DNA of 64,000 nucleotides from Desulfurobacteriaceae bacterium (GCA_027068415.1 JAMOTD010000027.1:1-64000); one strand, 5' to 3'. Positions 1-9,012 are shown, counted from the stretch's first letter. The notes: a model not told the origin generated them from the letters alone. A program made the numbers and translations.

Positions 1-107
1 CCGAAGAGGAAGTTAAAAAGGCCGTTGAGTTTTTAAAAATTTTTCCCGCCCAAAAGAGGGAGCCGTTAGAGAAGATTGCCCGCTTCATAGTAGAGAGGGA
101 GTACTAA
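1..107 (+). CDS. C-terminal end of a polyprenyl (isoprenoid) synthetase, partial
   Basis: The first 34 codons visible form the tail of a gene that begins upstream of the window; the stop is TAA at 105-107. The encoded tail has the pattern of the last helix pair of trans-isoprenyl diphosphate synthases of the IspB/HepT type: an Ala-Val-x-x-Leu helix, a short FP-containing turn, then a helix ending in a charged ARFIVEREY-like terminus. The catalytic DDxxD motifs lie outside the window, so this rests on resemblance of the tail only. The gene converges on dnaB with a 4-bp overlap of the two stops. Confidence 0.45.
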   Translation, partial: EEEVKKAVEFLKIFPAQKREPLEKIARFIVEREY

Positions 108-1555
108 AAGTCAAAGTTGTAGTCCTCCTCTTCAAAGGTAAAGCTCTCCTCTTCCTCCTCTACCGGCTGTGAGGGGACTTCCTCCCCTGCGGGTACTCTT
201 GCCTTCTCCCTCTCCTCCTTAACCTCCGTCTGGCCGGCCTCTTCTGTGTTTTCAAACCGCGTAAGCTCCTTAATAAAGGCCAATTTCACGGTTCCGGTTG
301 GTCCGTTCCTCTGCTTTGCAATTATGATTTCTGCTATTCCCTCCTCTTCGGGCTCGGGGTTCTTCTTGTAAACCTCGGGTCTGTGGATGAACATAACTAT
401 ATCTGCATCTTGCTCAATACTACCGCTTTCCCTGAGGTCTGAAAGCTGGGGGCGTTTGTCTGCCCTGTGCTCAACCTGCCTTGAGAGCTGTGATAGGGCT
501 ATTACCGGGACGTTTAGCTCCTTTGCAAGGGCTTTAAGGGAGCGGGAAATTTCCGAAACCTCCTGCTGGCGGCTCTCTGTTCTCTTTATTCCCCTCATGA
601 GCTGGAGGTAGTCAACTATTATCAGGTCAAGGCCTTTTTCCGACTTTAACCTCCGTGCCTTTGCCCTCATCTCAAGGATTGATATTCCGGGGGTATCGTC
701 TATGTAGATTGAAGCCTGCTCTATTCTGCTTCCGGCCTCAACTACCCTCTTTAGCTCGTCCGGCCTAAGGTAGCCGTCCCTTATCTTGTGGAGGGGAATT
801 CCCGAGTCTTGGGCAATCAGCCTTGTTATGAGCTGCTCTTTTGACATCTCAAGGGAGAAGAAGGCTACGGTCTTACCCTCTTTTAAACCTACGTTGTAGG
901 CTATTGAGAGGGAGAAGGCCGTTTTACCCATTGAAGGCCTTGCCGCAAGGATTATCAGGTCTGAAGGCTGGAGGCCCGAGGTCATTCTGTCTATTTCGTA
1001 AAAGCCTGTCGGAAGGCCGGTTATCGCCTCTTCCCTCTTTGCGGTCTCCTCTATTTTCTTGATGAGCTCCGGTATTACCTCTCCTACGTGGACGAGGGTG
1101 TTTGTAATTCTCTCTTCGGAGAGGGAGAAAATTTGCTTCTCAAGACTGTCAAGGAGGAGGTCTGGGTCGGGGGTCTCTTCAACCTTTTCGTTTATAAACT
1201 TTCCTATTTCAACTATTCGCCTCAGGAGGGCCTTATCCTTTACGATTTTGCAGGCCGACTCAAACTTTTCGTAGTTTTCAAGGGCGTACTCAATCAGGAG
1301 GGAGACGTGCTCCTCTCCGCCCACTTTGTCAAGGAGGTTTTTCTTTTCAAGCTCGTCAAGGAATGAGATTTCGTTTAGCTGGGCTTCCGTATAGCCCTCG
1401 GCTACGAGGTCCCTTATGAAACGAAAGAGAACCCTGTGCTCCTGTTTAAAGAACTCTTCAGGTTTTAAGAGCTCCACCCCCCTAAATACGAAGGATGGCT
1501 GAACGAGCATACTCCCCAGAACCGAGTACTCTGCCTCTAAGTCAAAGAGCTTCAA
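104..1555 (-). CDS. dnaB: Replicative DNA helicase DnaB
   Basis: Hexameric 5'-3' helicase that unwinds DNA at the replication fork. The 483-residue protein has the family layout: an N-terminal primase-interaction domain (about 1-150), a linker helix, and a RecA-like motor with Walker A ARPSMGKTA near 205-213. The motor also shows FFSLEMS, the Walker B-type LIIVDYLQLM and the LSQLSR motif. The start is TTG, overlapping the trpE stop as TTGA, so translation is probably coupled to trpE. The N-terminus is a few residues shorter than in most DnaB proteins. The C-terminus carries an acidic Glu-rich tail of roughly 30 residues. No intein is present in the motor. Confidence 0.97.
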   Translation of the reverse strand: MKLFDLEAEYSVLGSMLVQPSFVFRGVELLKPEEFFKQEHRVLFRFIRDLVAEGYTEAQLNEISFLDELEKKNLLDKVGGEEHVSLLIEYALENYEKFESACKIVKDKALLRRIVEIGKFINEKVEETPDPDLLLDSLEKQIFSLSEERITNTLVHVGEVIPELIKKIEETAKREEAITGLPTGFYEIDRMTSGLQPSDLIILAARPSMGKTAFSLSIAYNVGLKEGKTVAFFSLEMSKEQLITRLIAQDSGIPLHKIRDGYLRPDELKRVVEAGSRIEQASIYIDDTPGISILEMRAKARRLKSEKGLDLIIVDYLQLMRGIKRTESRQQEVSEISRSLKALAKELNVPVIALSQLSRQVEHRADKRPQLSDLRESGSIEQDADIVMFIHRPEVYKKNPEPEEEGIAEIIIAKQRNGPTGTVKLAFIKELTRFENTEEAGQTEVKEEREKARVPAGEEVPSQPVEEEEESFTFEEEDYNFDF

Positions 1556-3030
1556 CTCAGCCCCTCCTCTGCCAGCTCAACGGCTTTAAAGAGAGCTCTG
1601 GCCTTGTTTAGGGTCTCCTTGGCCTCAAACTCGGGGATTGAGTCGGCAACTATTCCCGCGCCTGCCTGAACGTATACCTTGTCCCTTCTTACAACGGCCG
1701 TCCTTATTGCTATGGCCGTATCCATATTACCGTCAAAGGAGAAGTAGCCTACGGCTCCGGCGTAGACTCCCCTCTCCGAGGGCTCCATCTCGTCAATTAT
1801 CTCCATTGCCCTTACTTTGGGAGCTCCCGAGACCGTCCCTGCAGGGAAGCACGCCCTTAAGACGTCAAAGGCGTCCCTGTCCTCGCGGAGCTCCCCTATT
1901 ACGTTTGAAACTATGTGCATTACGTGGGAGTAGCGCTCTATCACCATCAGCTCGTTGACCTTTACCGTTCCTATTTTTGCAACCCGCCCCACGTCGTTCC
2001 TTGCAAGGTCAACGAGCATTATGTGTTCCGCCCTCTCCTTTTCGTCAGCTAAGAGCTCCCTCTCAAGGGCGAGGTCCTCTTCGGGAGTTCTTCCCCTCCT
2101 CCTCGTTCCGGCTATGGGCCTTGTCTCAATTCTGCCGTTTTCAACCCTGACCAGAACTTCGGGTGAGGCTCCCACTATCTGGAAGTCCTCGTAGTCAAGG
2201 TAGTACATGTAGGGTGAGGGGTTTACGTGTCTTATTGCCCTGTAGAGGGTCAGGGGCTCGGCGTAGAAGGGTTTTTCAAAGCGCCTTGAGAGGACTACCT
2301 GAATTATGTCCCCTGCCCTTATGTACTCCTTTGCCCTTTCAACGGCCCTCATAAACTCCTGGTCTGAGAAGTTTACCCTCCACTCCGAGGAGCTCTTAAC
2401 CGGGGGCGTCTCAACCTGAACCCTTCCCTCCTTTAAGGCCTTCTCTATTCTTTGGAGCTTCTCCCTTCCCCTTCTGTACTCGTTTTCAAGCTCACCCTTA
2501 CCTGATAAGACGAAGGTAATAACCGTAATCGTGTTCTTAACGTTATCAAAGACGACGAGGGCCTCGGGGAGGGAGAAGAACATGTCGTAGAGGTAGGAAT
2601 CCTCCTTGTTCGGGTTTACGCTGACCCTCGGCTCAAAGAACTTAACTGCGTCGTAGGCAAGGTAGCCGAAGAAACCTCCCCAAACCTTGGGGAGCTCCTT
2701 GGGTCTGTAGGGTTTAAATTCCCTAAAAACCTCCCTAAGGACTTCAAGGGGGTCCCTCTCAAAGCTCTTTACCTCTATCCTTCCGAGCCTGTTAATTTCA
2801 ACGAACCTCTCTTTTGACTTTACGCTTACGAGCCTTCCTATCCCGATTACTGAGAACCTTCCCCACTTCTCCCCTCCCTCAACGCTCTCAAGAAGCATGT
2901 TGGCTCCTAACCCTTTTAGTTTTATAAAGGCCGAAAGGGGGGTCTCGGTATCTGCAAAGAAGGTTTTTGAAAGGGGAATCAGGTTAAAACCCTCTTTCTC
3001 AAGCTCTTTAGCCCTCTCAAGGCTTACCAT
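1552..3030 (-). CDS. trpE: Anthranilate synthase component I TrpE
   Basis: Large subunit of anthranilate synthase, converting chorismate to anthranilate in the first committed step of tryptophan synthesis. The N-terminal tryptophan-binding region is followed by the chorismate-binding domain, with SPEVLVRVENG, RPIAGTRRRG, ARNDVGRV and the C-terminal AGAGIVADS signature. I chose the ATG at 3030 because a GGAG ribosome site sits about 8 bases upstream; a GTG at 3045 is also in frame but has no site. The glutaminase partner TrpG is not nearby. trpC is also in this window, but 4 kb away and on the other strand, so the trp genes are dispersed. Confidence 0.96.
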   Translation of the reverse strand: MVSLERAKELEKEGFNLIPLSKTFFADTETPLSAFIKLKGLGANMLLESVEGGEKWGRFSVIGIGRLVSVKSKERFVEINRLGRIEVKSFERDPLEVLREVFREFKPYRPKELPKVWGGFFGYLAYDAVKFFEPRVSVNPNKEDSYLYDMFFSLPEALVVFDNVKNTITVITFVLSGKGELENEYRRGREKLQRIEKALKEGRVQVETPPVKSSSEWRVNFSDQEFMRAVERAKEYIRAGDIIQVVLSRRFEKPFYAEPLTLYRAIRHVNPSPYMYYLDYEDFQIVGASPEVLVRVENGRIETRPIAGTRRRGRTPEEDLALERELLADEKERAEHIMLVDLARNDVGRVAKIGTVKVNELMVIERYSHVMHIVSNVIGELREDRDAFDVLRACFPAGTVSGAPKVRAMEIIDEMEPSERGVYAGAVGYFSFDGNMDTAIAIRTAVVRRDKVYVQAGAGIVADSIPEFEAKETLNKARALFKAVELAEEGLS

Positions 3031-3095
3031 CACTCTTTCTCCCACTCTCCGTTTTGCAGGTTAAATTTATCACCAACTACTTAATTGGGGCGAAG

Positions 3096-4127
3096 ATGAA
3101 GGTAAGCGATTTTGACTACACCCTTCCCAAGGAGCTAATTGCCAAGTTCCCGGCCGAGCCCAGAGACAGCTCAAGGTTGATGGTGTTAAACAGGAAGACT
3201 GGAGAGATTGAGCACAGAATTTTCAGGGACATAAAGGAATACTTAAAGGAGGGAGACCTTCTTGTTTTAAACGATACAAAAGTTATTCCGGCAAGGCTCT
3301 ACGGGGAGCTCCCCACCGGTGCGAAAGTTGAGGTTCTCCTGGTAAGGCAGGTTGAGCCTGGCACTTGGGAGGTGATGGGAAGGCCTGCAAAGAAGTTGAA
3401 GCCCGGCAGGAGGGTTATCTTCTCTCCGGAGCTCTCGGCAGAGGTTCTGAAGTACCTCGGTGAGGGAAGGAGGCTCTTAAAGTTCCGCTACCCTGAAGGG
3501 AAGGAGTTTATGGAAATCCTCTCCCGGATAGGCCGCGTACCCCTTCCTCCCTACATAGAGAGGGAGGAGAGGCCCGAAGACAGGGAGAAGTACCAGACAG
3601 TTTTTGCAAAAAAAGAGGGCTCAGTTGCCGCCCCTACTGCAGGATTGCACTTTACCCCCGAGCTCCTTAAAGAGCTAAAAGAAATGGGAGTTATAATAAA
3701 GACCGTTACCCTCCACGTAGGCCCCGGAACCTTTAAGCCTGTTAAGGTTGACAGGGTGGAAGAGCACCGGATGGACTACGAGACCTACACCGTCCCGCCC
3801 GAAACGGCCGCCGAAGTTAACAGGGCCAAGGAGGAGGGGCGGAGGGTAATTGCAGTAGGAACCACCGTCGTCAGGACTCTTGAGAGTGCCGCAGACGAAG
3901 AGGGCTTTGTAGAGAGCGGGGAAGGAAGCACCAACCTCTTTATCTACCCCGGCTACAGGTTTAAGGTTATAGACGCCCTCATAACAAACTTCCACCTGCC
4001 CCGCTCAACCCTTTTAATGCTCGTCTGCGCATTTGCCGGGAAGGAGAAGGTGCTAAATGCTTACAGGGAAGCTGTTAAAGAGGGTTATCGCTTTTACAGT
4101 TTTGGTGATGCTATGTTTATCTACTGA
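3096..4127 (+). CDS. queA: S-adenosylmethionine:tRNA ribosyltransferase-isomerase QueA
   Basis: Transfers and isomerises the ribose of SAM onto 7-aminomethyl-7-deazaguanine in tRNA, making epoxyqueuosine at wobble position 34. The family start is recognisable as MKVSDFDYTLP, so I place it at the ATG at 3096, preceded by GGGG, rather than at the longer upstream frame opening at 3054. Motifs seen include RLMVLNR, LLVLNDTKVIPARL, AAPTAGLHFT and LHVGPGTF. The length of 343 residues is normal. It heads a long plus-strand run, and its 3' end overlaps the next gene by 71 bp. Confidence 0.97.
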   Translation: MKVSDFDYTLPKELIAKFPAEPRDSSRLMVLNRKTGEIEHRIFRDIKEYLKEGDLLVLNDTKVIPARLYGELPTGAKVEVLLVRQVEPGTWEVMGRPAKKLKPGRRVIFSPELSAEVLKYLGEGRRLLKFRYPEGKEFMEILSRIGRVPLPPYIEREERPEDREKYQTVFAKKEGSVAAPTAGLHFTPELLKELKEMGVIIKTVTLHVGPGTFKPVKVDRVEEHRMDYETYTVPPETAAEVNRAKEEGRRVIAVGTTVVRTLESAADEEGFVESGEGSTNLFIYPGYRFKVIDALITNFHLPRSTLLMLVCAFAGKEKVLNAYREAVKEGYRFYSFGDAMFIY

Positions 4128-4947
4128 CTCCCTTGCCGGGTTTAAGCCCGTTTACAGGGTGAGCAAAAAGCCCTCCGACTACGACTTTAACGGAGAAAAG
4201 CTCAAGTTCAGGCTCTACTGGACAATCTTCCACGTTGCAGACAGCGTCTCAAAAGTTGAGAGGGTTGACGGCAAGAGGTTAAAGTTCTGGGGAAAGGTCT
4301 CAACTGCCGGGGTCGCCTCCTGGTTTAGGAAAATTTCAGACGAGGGCTACTCAATCTGGAACGAGGAGTTGAAGAGCCCCGAGAAGACCTACCTCTACCA
4401 GTACGAGGGAGACTACCAGAGAATCAGGGTCTACACCTACGACCTCAAAAAGAGGGTTGTAAAGTACGAGAAGATTAACCCCAAGAAGAAAAAGGTAAAG
4501 GTAAGGTACATAAAGATTCCTGCGATTCCCTTTGAGGACATAGTAAGTGCCGTTTACTACTTCAGGCGCTACGGTATTTTTGAGGTCGGCAAGGAGACCG
4601 TCTTCCCCCTCTTTGCAGGGGGGAGGTTTCAGAACGTGAGTTTTAAGGTTGTTAAGAGGGAGAAGGTTGATACTCTCTTCGGGAGGATAGATGCTTACAA
4701 GGTAATTCCCTCAAACAACCTCTCTCCCGAGGGGGCCTTTGAGAGGAGGGGAAAGGTCGTTTTCTGGTTTACGGCAGACGAGAGACACCTTCCGATAAAG
4801 GCGGTTGCCGAAGTTGCAATCGGCAGCGTGAGTGCCGTTTTGGTTGACGCCAAGGGGAAAGGTTTTGACCTGAGGAAGGAGTACGAGAAGAAGAGGAAGG
4901 AGAGCCTATTTGAGAAGGTTCTAACGGGAAATTTCGGAGGTGAGTAG
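4057..4947 (+). CDS. Exported DUF3108-family protein
   Basis: A 296-residue protein with a clear Sec signal peptide: KLLKR n-region, hydrophobic core around residues 10-22, and SLAG cleavage region. The mature part is beta-rich with the pattern of DUF3108 periplasmic proteins, opening YDFNGEKLKFRLYW and containing GGRFQNVSFKVVKRE and a WFTADERHLP-like segment. Function is unknown; relatives are thought to act in the envelope. The ATG at 4057 has AAGGTG upstream and lies inside the queA 3' end. The long overlap is unusual but gives the only sensible signal peptide. The gene ends in a 1-bp overlap with the Nudix gene. Confidence 0.75.
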   Translation: MLTGKLLKRVIAFTVLVMLCLSTDSLAGFKPVYRVSKKPSDYDFNGEKLKFRLYWTIFHVADSVSKVERVDGKRLKFWGKVSTAGVASWFRKISDEGYSIWNEELKSPEKTYLYQYEGDYQRIRVYTYDLKKRVVKYEKINPKKKKVKVRYIKIPAIPFEDIVSAVYYFRRYGIFEVGKETVFPLFAGGRFQNVSFKVVKREKVDTLFGRIDAYKVIPSNNLSPEGAFERRGKVVFWFTADERHLPIKAVAEVAIGSVSAVLVDAKGKGFDLRKEYEKKRKESLFEKVLTGNFGGE

Positions 4948-5387
4948 TGGCCTTTAGACCTGAAACTCCCTTTTTGGCGGTTGACGGCATAGTCAACCTT
5001 CAGGATGAAAAGGGAAGGTGGCTCGGAATAGTCCTCATAGAGAGGAAGTACCCCCCTGTAGGCCTTGCAATTCCCGGCGGTTTTGTTGAGGTGGGGGAGA
5101 GCGTTGAGGAGGCGGTTATAAGGGAGATGAAGGAGGAGATAAGCCTTGAGGTTATTGCCCTTAGGCAGTTTAAGGTCTTCTCAAGGCCCGACAGGGACCC
5201 CCGCTTTCACACAGTTTCTGTAGTGTTTGAGTGCGTTGCAAGAGGTGAGCCTAAGGGGAAGGACGACGCAAAGGTTGCCAAAGTCTTCGGCTACGGTGAG
5301 ATTCCCTTTGAGAAGCTCGTTTTTGACCACGCCGATATTCTGAGGGAGTACTTAAAAGACCCCTTTGCCGTGTTTAAAAAACTTTAG
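4947..5387 (+). CDS. Nudix hydrolase
   Basis: A 146-residue pyrophosphohydrolase of the Nudix superfamily; these cleave nucleoside diphosphates linked to another moiety using divalent metal. The Nudix box is visible at about residues 43-66 (GGFVEVGE...REMKEE followed by ISL). The small Gly normally found near the end of the box is Ser here, a mild deviation, while the metal-binding Glu residues are kept. The substrate cannot be told; an ADP-ribose or housecleaning role is common for this size. It starts with GTG overlapping the previous TAG by one base and lies 12 bp before glmU. Confidence 0.85.
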   Translation: MAFRPETPFLAVDGIVNLQDEKGRWLGIVLIERKYPPVGLAIPGGFVEVGESVEEAVIREMKEEISLEVIALRQFKVFSRPDRDPRFHTVSVVFECVARGEPKGKDDAKVAKVFGYGEIPFEKLVFDHADILREYLKDPFAVFKKL

Positions 5388-5399
5388 AGGGAGGGAATT

Positions 5400-6791
5400 T
5401 TGGGGTTTAAGGCTGTTATTCTTGCAGCAGGTAAGGGAACGAGGTTTAAGTCGGAGCTCCCTAAAGTCCTTCACAAAGTCCTCGGTAAGCCCATGCTCTG
5501 GTACGTAATTAAGGCAGCCAAGGAGGCCGGTGCAGAGGATGTTATAGTCGTTGTAGGACACAAAAAGGAGCTTGTAGAGGAGTTTTTGAAGGGTGAATAC
5601 CCCGACGTTAAGACCGTCTATCAGGAGGAGCAACTGGGAACCGGACACGCGGTTATGTGCGGGGCGGAGCTCCTTAAAGGCTACAGCGGGAAAGTTGTGG
5701 TTCTCAACGGAGATGCCCCCCTCATAAGGGCGGAGGATATAAGGGCTATTGCTCAGACCCCCGGCGACATGGTCGTTCTGACCGCCGAGACCGACGAGCC
5801 TACGGGCTACGGAAGGGTTGTGAGGGACGGAGATGAAGTCCTCTACATAGTTGAGGAGAAGGACGCAACCGAAGAGGAGAAGAGGATAAAAGAGGTTAAC
5901 TCCGGCGTTTACGCCTTTGACTGTGAGAAGCTCCTCTCAACCCTCTCCCTCCTATCAAACGATAACGCTCAGGGGGAGTACTACCTTCCCGACCTTCTTA
6001 AAATCTTTAAAGAAAAGGGCTATAAAGTTGTAGCCGTTAAATCAAGGGATTTTGACTCCTTAAGGGGCGTAAACAACCGCTGCGAGCTCTCGGTTGTTGA
6101 GGGAATATTGAGGGATAGGATTGTCAGGGAGCTCCAGCTTTCGGGGGTAACGGTCCACCAGCCCCAGACCGTCTACATTGAGCCCGAAGTGAAAGTAGGC
6201 AGGGATACCGAAATCTTCGGCCCGGTTTACCTGAGGGGCAAAACAGAGATAGGGGAGGGCTGCTACGTAGGTCCCTACTGCGACATAGGGGACTCCAAAA
6301 TCGGCGAGGGAGTTAAAGTTGAGAGCCACTGCTGGCTCAGGGGAGCCCTTTTGGAAGACGGCTCTTCGGTCGGCCCCTTTGCAAAGCTCAGGCCGGGAAC
6401 TGTTTTAAAGAGGGGAGCGAGGGTTGGAACCTTCGTTGAAACCAAAAACGCACTCCTTGAAGAGGGGGCGAAGGCCAACCACCTTACCTACCTGGGAGAC
6501 TGCCGGGTAGGAAGGGAGACGAACATCGGTGCGGGAACGATAACCTGCAACTACGACGGCTTTAACAAGTGGTTTACCGACATCGGAGAGAGGGTCTTTG
6601 TTGGGAGCAATACCCTCTTTATAGCCCCCGTAAAGGTTGGGGACGGCGCCATCACCGCCGCCGGCTCGGTCATAACCTCCGACGTTCCCGAAAATGCCCT
6701 TGCCGTTGCCCGCTCAAAGCAGGTTAACTACCCGGGAAAGGCCGAAGTTATCAGAGAAAAGGCCAGAAAGAAGAAGGAGGGTAGGAGTTGA
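5400..6791 (+). CDS. glmU: Bifunctional UDP-N-acetylglucosamine pyrophosphorylase / glucosamine-1-phosphate N-acetyltransferase GlmU
   Basis: Makes UDP-GlcNAc for peptidoglycan and lipopolysaccharide: it acetylates glucosamine-1-phosphate, then uridylates it. The N-terminal Rossmann-like domain shows LAAGKGTRF (8-16), GTGHAV and NGDAPL. The C-terminal half is a left-handed beta-helix of hexapeptide repeats with NHLTYLGD and NIGAGTITCNYDG. It starts at TTG 5400 behind GGGAGGGAA and runs 463 residues, the normal bifunctional length. Its stop overlaps the trpC start (TTGA). Confidence 0.97.
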   Translation: MGFKAVILAAGKGTRFKSELPKVLHKVLGKPMLWYVIKAAKEAGAEDVIVVVGHKKELVEEFLKGEYPDVKTVYQEEQLGTGHAVMCGAELLKGYSGKVVVLNGDAPLIRAEDIRAIAQTPGDMVVLTAETDEPTGYGRVVRDGDEVLYIVEEKDATEEEKRIKEVNSGVYAFDCEKLLSTLSLLSNDNAQGEYYLPDLLKIFKEKGYKVVAVKSRDFDSLRGVNNRCELSVVEGILRDRIVRELQLSGVTVHQPQTVYIEPEVKVGRDTEIFGPVYLRGKTEIGEGCYVGPYCDIGDSKIGEGVKVESHCWLRGALLEDGSSVGPFAKLRPGTVLKRGARVGTFVETKNALLEEGAKANHLTYLGDCRVGRETNIGAGTITCNYDGFNKWFTDIGERVFVGSNTLFIAPVKVGDGAITAAGSVITSDVPENALAVARSKQVNYPGKAEVIREKARKKKEGRS

Positions 6792-7570
6792 ACATTCTTG
6801 ACAGGATAGTTGAGTACAAGAGGCTTGAGGTAGAGGAGAGCAAGAGGAAGTTTAACCTCTCCCTCATCAGGGAGGAGGCCGAAAGGTTGAAAACCCCTTA
6901 CGACTTTAAGGAGGCCTTGACCGGAGAGGGGATAAACGTAATAGCGGAGGTAAAGAAGGCCTCCCCCTCCAAGGGAGTAATAAGGGAGGACTTTGAGCCA
7001 GTAAAGATTGCAAAGGCTTACGAGAGGGGAGGAGCAAAGGCAATCTCGGTTTTAACCGATAAGAAGTTCTTTCAGGGCTCCCCCTTTTACCTGAGGCAAG
7101 TTGCTCAGGAGGTAAGGCTGCCGGTTTTAAGGAAGGACTTCATAATAGACCCGTTTCAGGTTTACGGCGCAAAGGTTTTGGGGGCCTCCTCTTTCCTCTT
7201 AATCGTCTCTATTTTGAGCGATTTCCAGCTTAAGGACTTTATAGAGCTTGGCAGGGAGCTGGGAATGGAGCCTCTGGTTGAGGTTCACGACGAGGAGGAG
7301 GCCGAAAGGGCCCTTAAGGCCGGTGCCGAAATTATCGGTGTTAACAACAGGGACTTAAAGACCTTTAAGGTGGATATCTCTACAACTTTGAGGCTTCTTC
7401 CGATAATTAAGGGTGAGGGAAAGCTCTTGGTCTCAGAGAGCGGTATAAAGGGAAAAGCCGACATATTGAAACTCAGGAAGGCCGGAGTTGATGCTTTCCT
7501 TATAGGAGAAAGCCTTATGAGGGCTAAAAATCCCGAGGAGGTTTTAAGGAGTTGGGTTTCCGCCTCTTAG
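6788..7570 (+). CDS. trpC: Indole-3-glycerol-phosphate synthase TrpC
   Basis: Closes the indole ring in tryptophan biosynthesis, turning carboxyphenylaminodeoxyribulose-5-phosphate into indole-3-glycerol phosphate. The TIM-barrel protein (260 residues) shows EVKKASPSKG, LRKDFI, LVEVHDEEE, GVNNRDL and VSESGI, all standard catalytic and phosphate-binding segments. The start is TTG in a 4-bp overlap with glmU. It is a monofunctional enzyme with no TrpF fusion. Confidence 0.97.
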   Translation: MNILDRIVEYKRLEVEESKRKFNLSLIREEAERLKTPYDFKEALTGEGINVIAEVKKASPSKGVIREDFEPVKIAKAYERGGAKAISVLTDKKFFQGSPFYLRQVAQEVRLPVLRKDFIIDPFQVYGAKVLGASSFLLIVSILSDFQLKDFIELGRELGMEPLVEVHDEEEAERALKAGAEIIGVNNRDLKTFKVDISTTLRLLPIIKGEGKLLVSESGIKGKADILKLRKAGVDAFLIGESLMRAKNPEEVLRSWVSAS

Positions 7571-8163
7571 CTCTTCTTCTGGCTCTTCTTACTTCCTCCC
7601 CGGCCCTTGCCGACTGGTACATTCTGCTTCCCAAGGAGAAGAGGCCTCCGAAGGAGGGAGCTCCCCTGCCAAAAATCTCTGGAGGTAAAGAGAAGAAGGA
7701 GGTAAAGCCCTACTCAGTTGAGGTCAGGAAAGTTTTAGCTCCCTCCTTTACCCTCTACACCCCCGACGGGGTTAAGCTTACAAAAGAGGAGCTCTCGGGA
7801 AGGCCTGTGGTCTTCCTCTTCGTTAAGGAGCTCTTCTCACCCTACACCGAGAGGCTGGCGAAGGAGTTTGAGGAGCTGAGCAGGAAGGGAGCTCTCTTTA
7901 TAGTTGTTGACGTTGACGATGCCGACTTTATTGCCGCAAGGAGCTTTAAAAGGCTTTTAAACTTAAAGAGGGTTATCGTTACGGCAGACAGCTACCTCTT
8001 CAGCCAGTTTAAGATAAACGTTAGGGAGCTCTCCGTTCCCTCAATTGTGGTTGTTGACAGGTACGGTTTTGTAAGGTTCTTCTCCCCCAAGCTCTCCTCA
8101 AAAGAGCCCGAGGTCGTTAAGAAAGAGGTTGAAGAGATTCTAAAGGGCTTGGAGAGGGCTTAA
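7552..8163 (+). CDS. Exported thioredoxin/peroxiredoxin-fold protein lacking cysteines
   Basis: A 203-residue protein starting at TTG 7552, overlapping trpC by 19 bp. An N-terminal signal peptide (LLALLLALLTSSPALA) is followed by a linker and a thioredoxin-like domain. The domain is seen as SGRPVVFLFV, a helix where the redox CxxC should be, the VVDVDDADF strand, and the VPSIVVVDRYG cis-Pro region. There is no cysteine anywhere in the protein, so it cannot do thiol redox chemistry. It may be a structural or chaperone-like periplasmic relative. Function is unknown. Confidence 0.6.
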   Translation: MGFRLLALLLALLTSSPALADWYILLPKEKRPPKEGAPLPKISGGKEKKEVKPYSVEVRKVLAPSFTLYTPDGVKLTKEELSGRPVVFLFVKELFSPYTERLAKEFEELSRKGALFIVVDVDDADFIAARSFKRLLNLKRVIVTADSYLFSQFKINVRELSVPSIVVVDRYGFVRFFSPKLSSKEPEVVKKEVEEILKGLERA

Positions 8164-8164
8164 A

Positions 8165-8188
8165 GGCCAGCCCTAACCGAGGCCGGCC
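8165..8188 (-). terminator. Hairpin between convergent genes, weak terminator of rpmB
   Basis: Immediately after the rpmB stop, arms 8165-8172 and 8181-8188 pair over 8 bp, with one G-U wobble on the minus-strand RNA but an A-C mismatch on the plus strand. The loop is 8 nt. Only TTT follows on the minus strand, so termination is plausible but not strong. Confidence 0.35.
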
Positions 8189-8377
8189 CTATATTGCTTT
8201 TTGAACCTTTCCGGCCTTGAGGCACTTTGTGCAGACCCAAATTCTCTTCTTCTCTCCGTTAACGATAGCCCTTACCCTCTGGAGGTTGGCCCTCTGCTTC
8301 TTGCTGGTAACCCTGTGGGAGTGGCTAACCTTGTTAACGAAGATTGTTGTCTTTCCGCATATTGCGCACTTAGCCAT
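8189..8377 (-). CDS. rpmB: 50S ribosomal protein L28
   Basis: Large-subunit ribosomal protein of 62 residues. The start is ATG 8377, giving MAKCAICGK, because GGAGGAG lies just upstream; the frame is open further but the extension is not L28-like. Two Cys pairs are visible, CAIC near the N-terminus and CTKC near the C-terminus, typical of the zinc-binding form. HSHRVTSKKQ and RANLQRVR match the family core. It stands alone between converging and diverging neighbours. Confidence 0.95.
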   Translation of the reverse strand: MAKCAICGKTTIFVNKVSHSHRVTSKKQRANLQRVRAIVNGEKKRIWVCTKCLKAGKVQKAI

Positions 8378-8493
8378 AACTCTCCTCCTTGCCTGAAAGT
8401 GCAGTGGCAAATTTAACACCCTTTGCCGTAAGTTTCAAGAAGAGAAGAGATGAGTTGATTTTTCTATTTTTATTTAATAAACTGAATACTGTT

Positions 8494-9012
8494 ATGAAAA
8501 GCAGATTAAAGAAGCTCTTCTCCTTCCGGTTTTACCTTGAGAAGCTGATGGAGATGAGGGATAGGCCCGACGAGACCGCAAAGGGCCTGGCCTTGGGGGT
8601 TTTCATCGGCTTTCTGCCTATTAACGGCTTTCAGGTTCTCGTTGCCGTCACAATCGCAACCCTGACGAGGGTCAGCAAAGTTGCGGCGGCCATAGGAACT
8701 CACGTTACAAACCCTTGGACTACAATTCCCGTTCTTATCCTTGACTACTACGTAGGTTGCCTCCTTTTAGGAAGGAGCTCCTGCCTGCCCCACGTTAACT
8801 TCTCTTCCTTCTCTTCCCTCCTTCAGACCGGTAGGGAAATCATAGTGCCGATGTTCGTAGGCGGAATCTTCTTAGGGGCAATCTTCTCCGTTCTCTCCTA
8901 CTTCGGAGTTAAAAAACTATTAACGAGAGAGGTGAAGGCCATAAAGGGATACGTCGGGAGGTTGAGGGAAGACCTTGCCGGAGAAAATCAAAAGGCTAAC
9001 AGAAGTTCTTAA
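8494..9012 (+). CDS. DUF2062 membrane protein
   Basis: A 172-residue integral membrane protein of the DUF2062 family. The recognisable core is SPxxxAxGLALGVFIGFLP-like (here ETAKGLALGVFIGFLP), then a hydrophobic helix, GTHVTNPWTTIP, and further membrane segments. I chose the ATG at 8494 (MKSRLKKLF); the upstream part of the frame is AT-rich and looks like promoter DNA. The function is unknown; relatives often sit near glycosyltransferases. It overlaps the next gene by 38 bp. Confidence 0.8.
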   Translation: MKSRLKKLFSFRFYLEKLMEMRDRPDETAKGLALGVFIGFLPINGFQVLVAVTIATLTRVSKVAAAIGTHVTNPWTTIPVLILDYYVGCLLLGRSSCLPHVNFSSFSSLLQTGREIIVPMFVGGIFLGAIFSVLSYFGVKKLLTREVKAIKGYVGRLREDLAGENQKANRSS

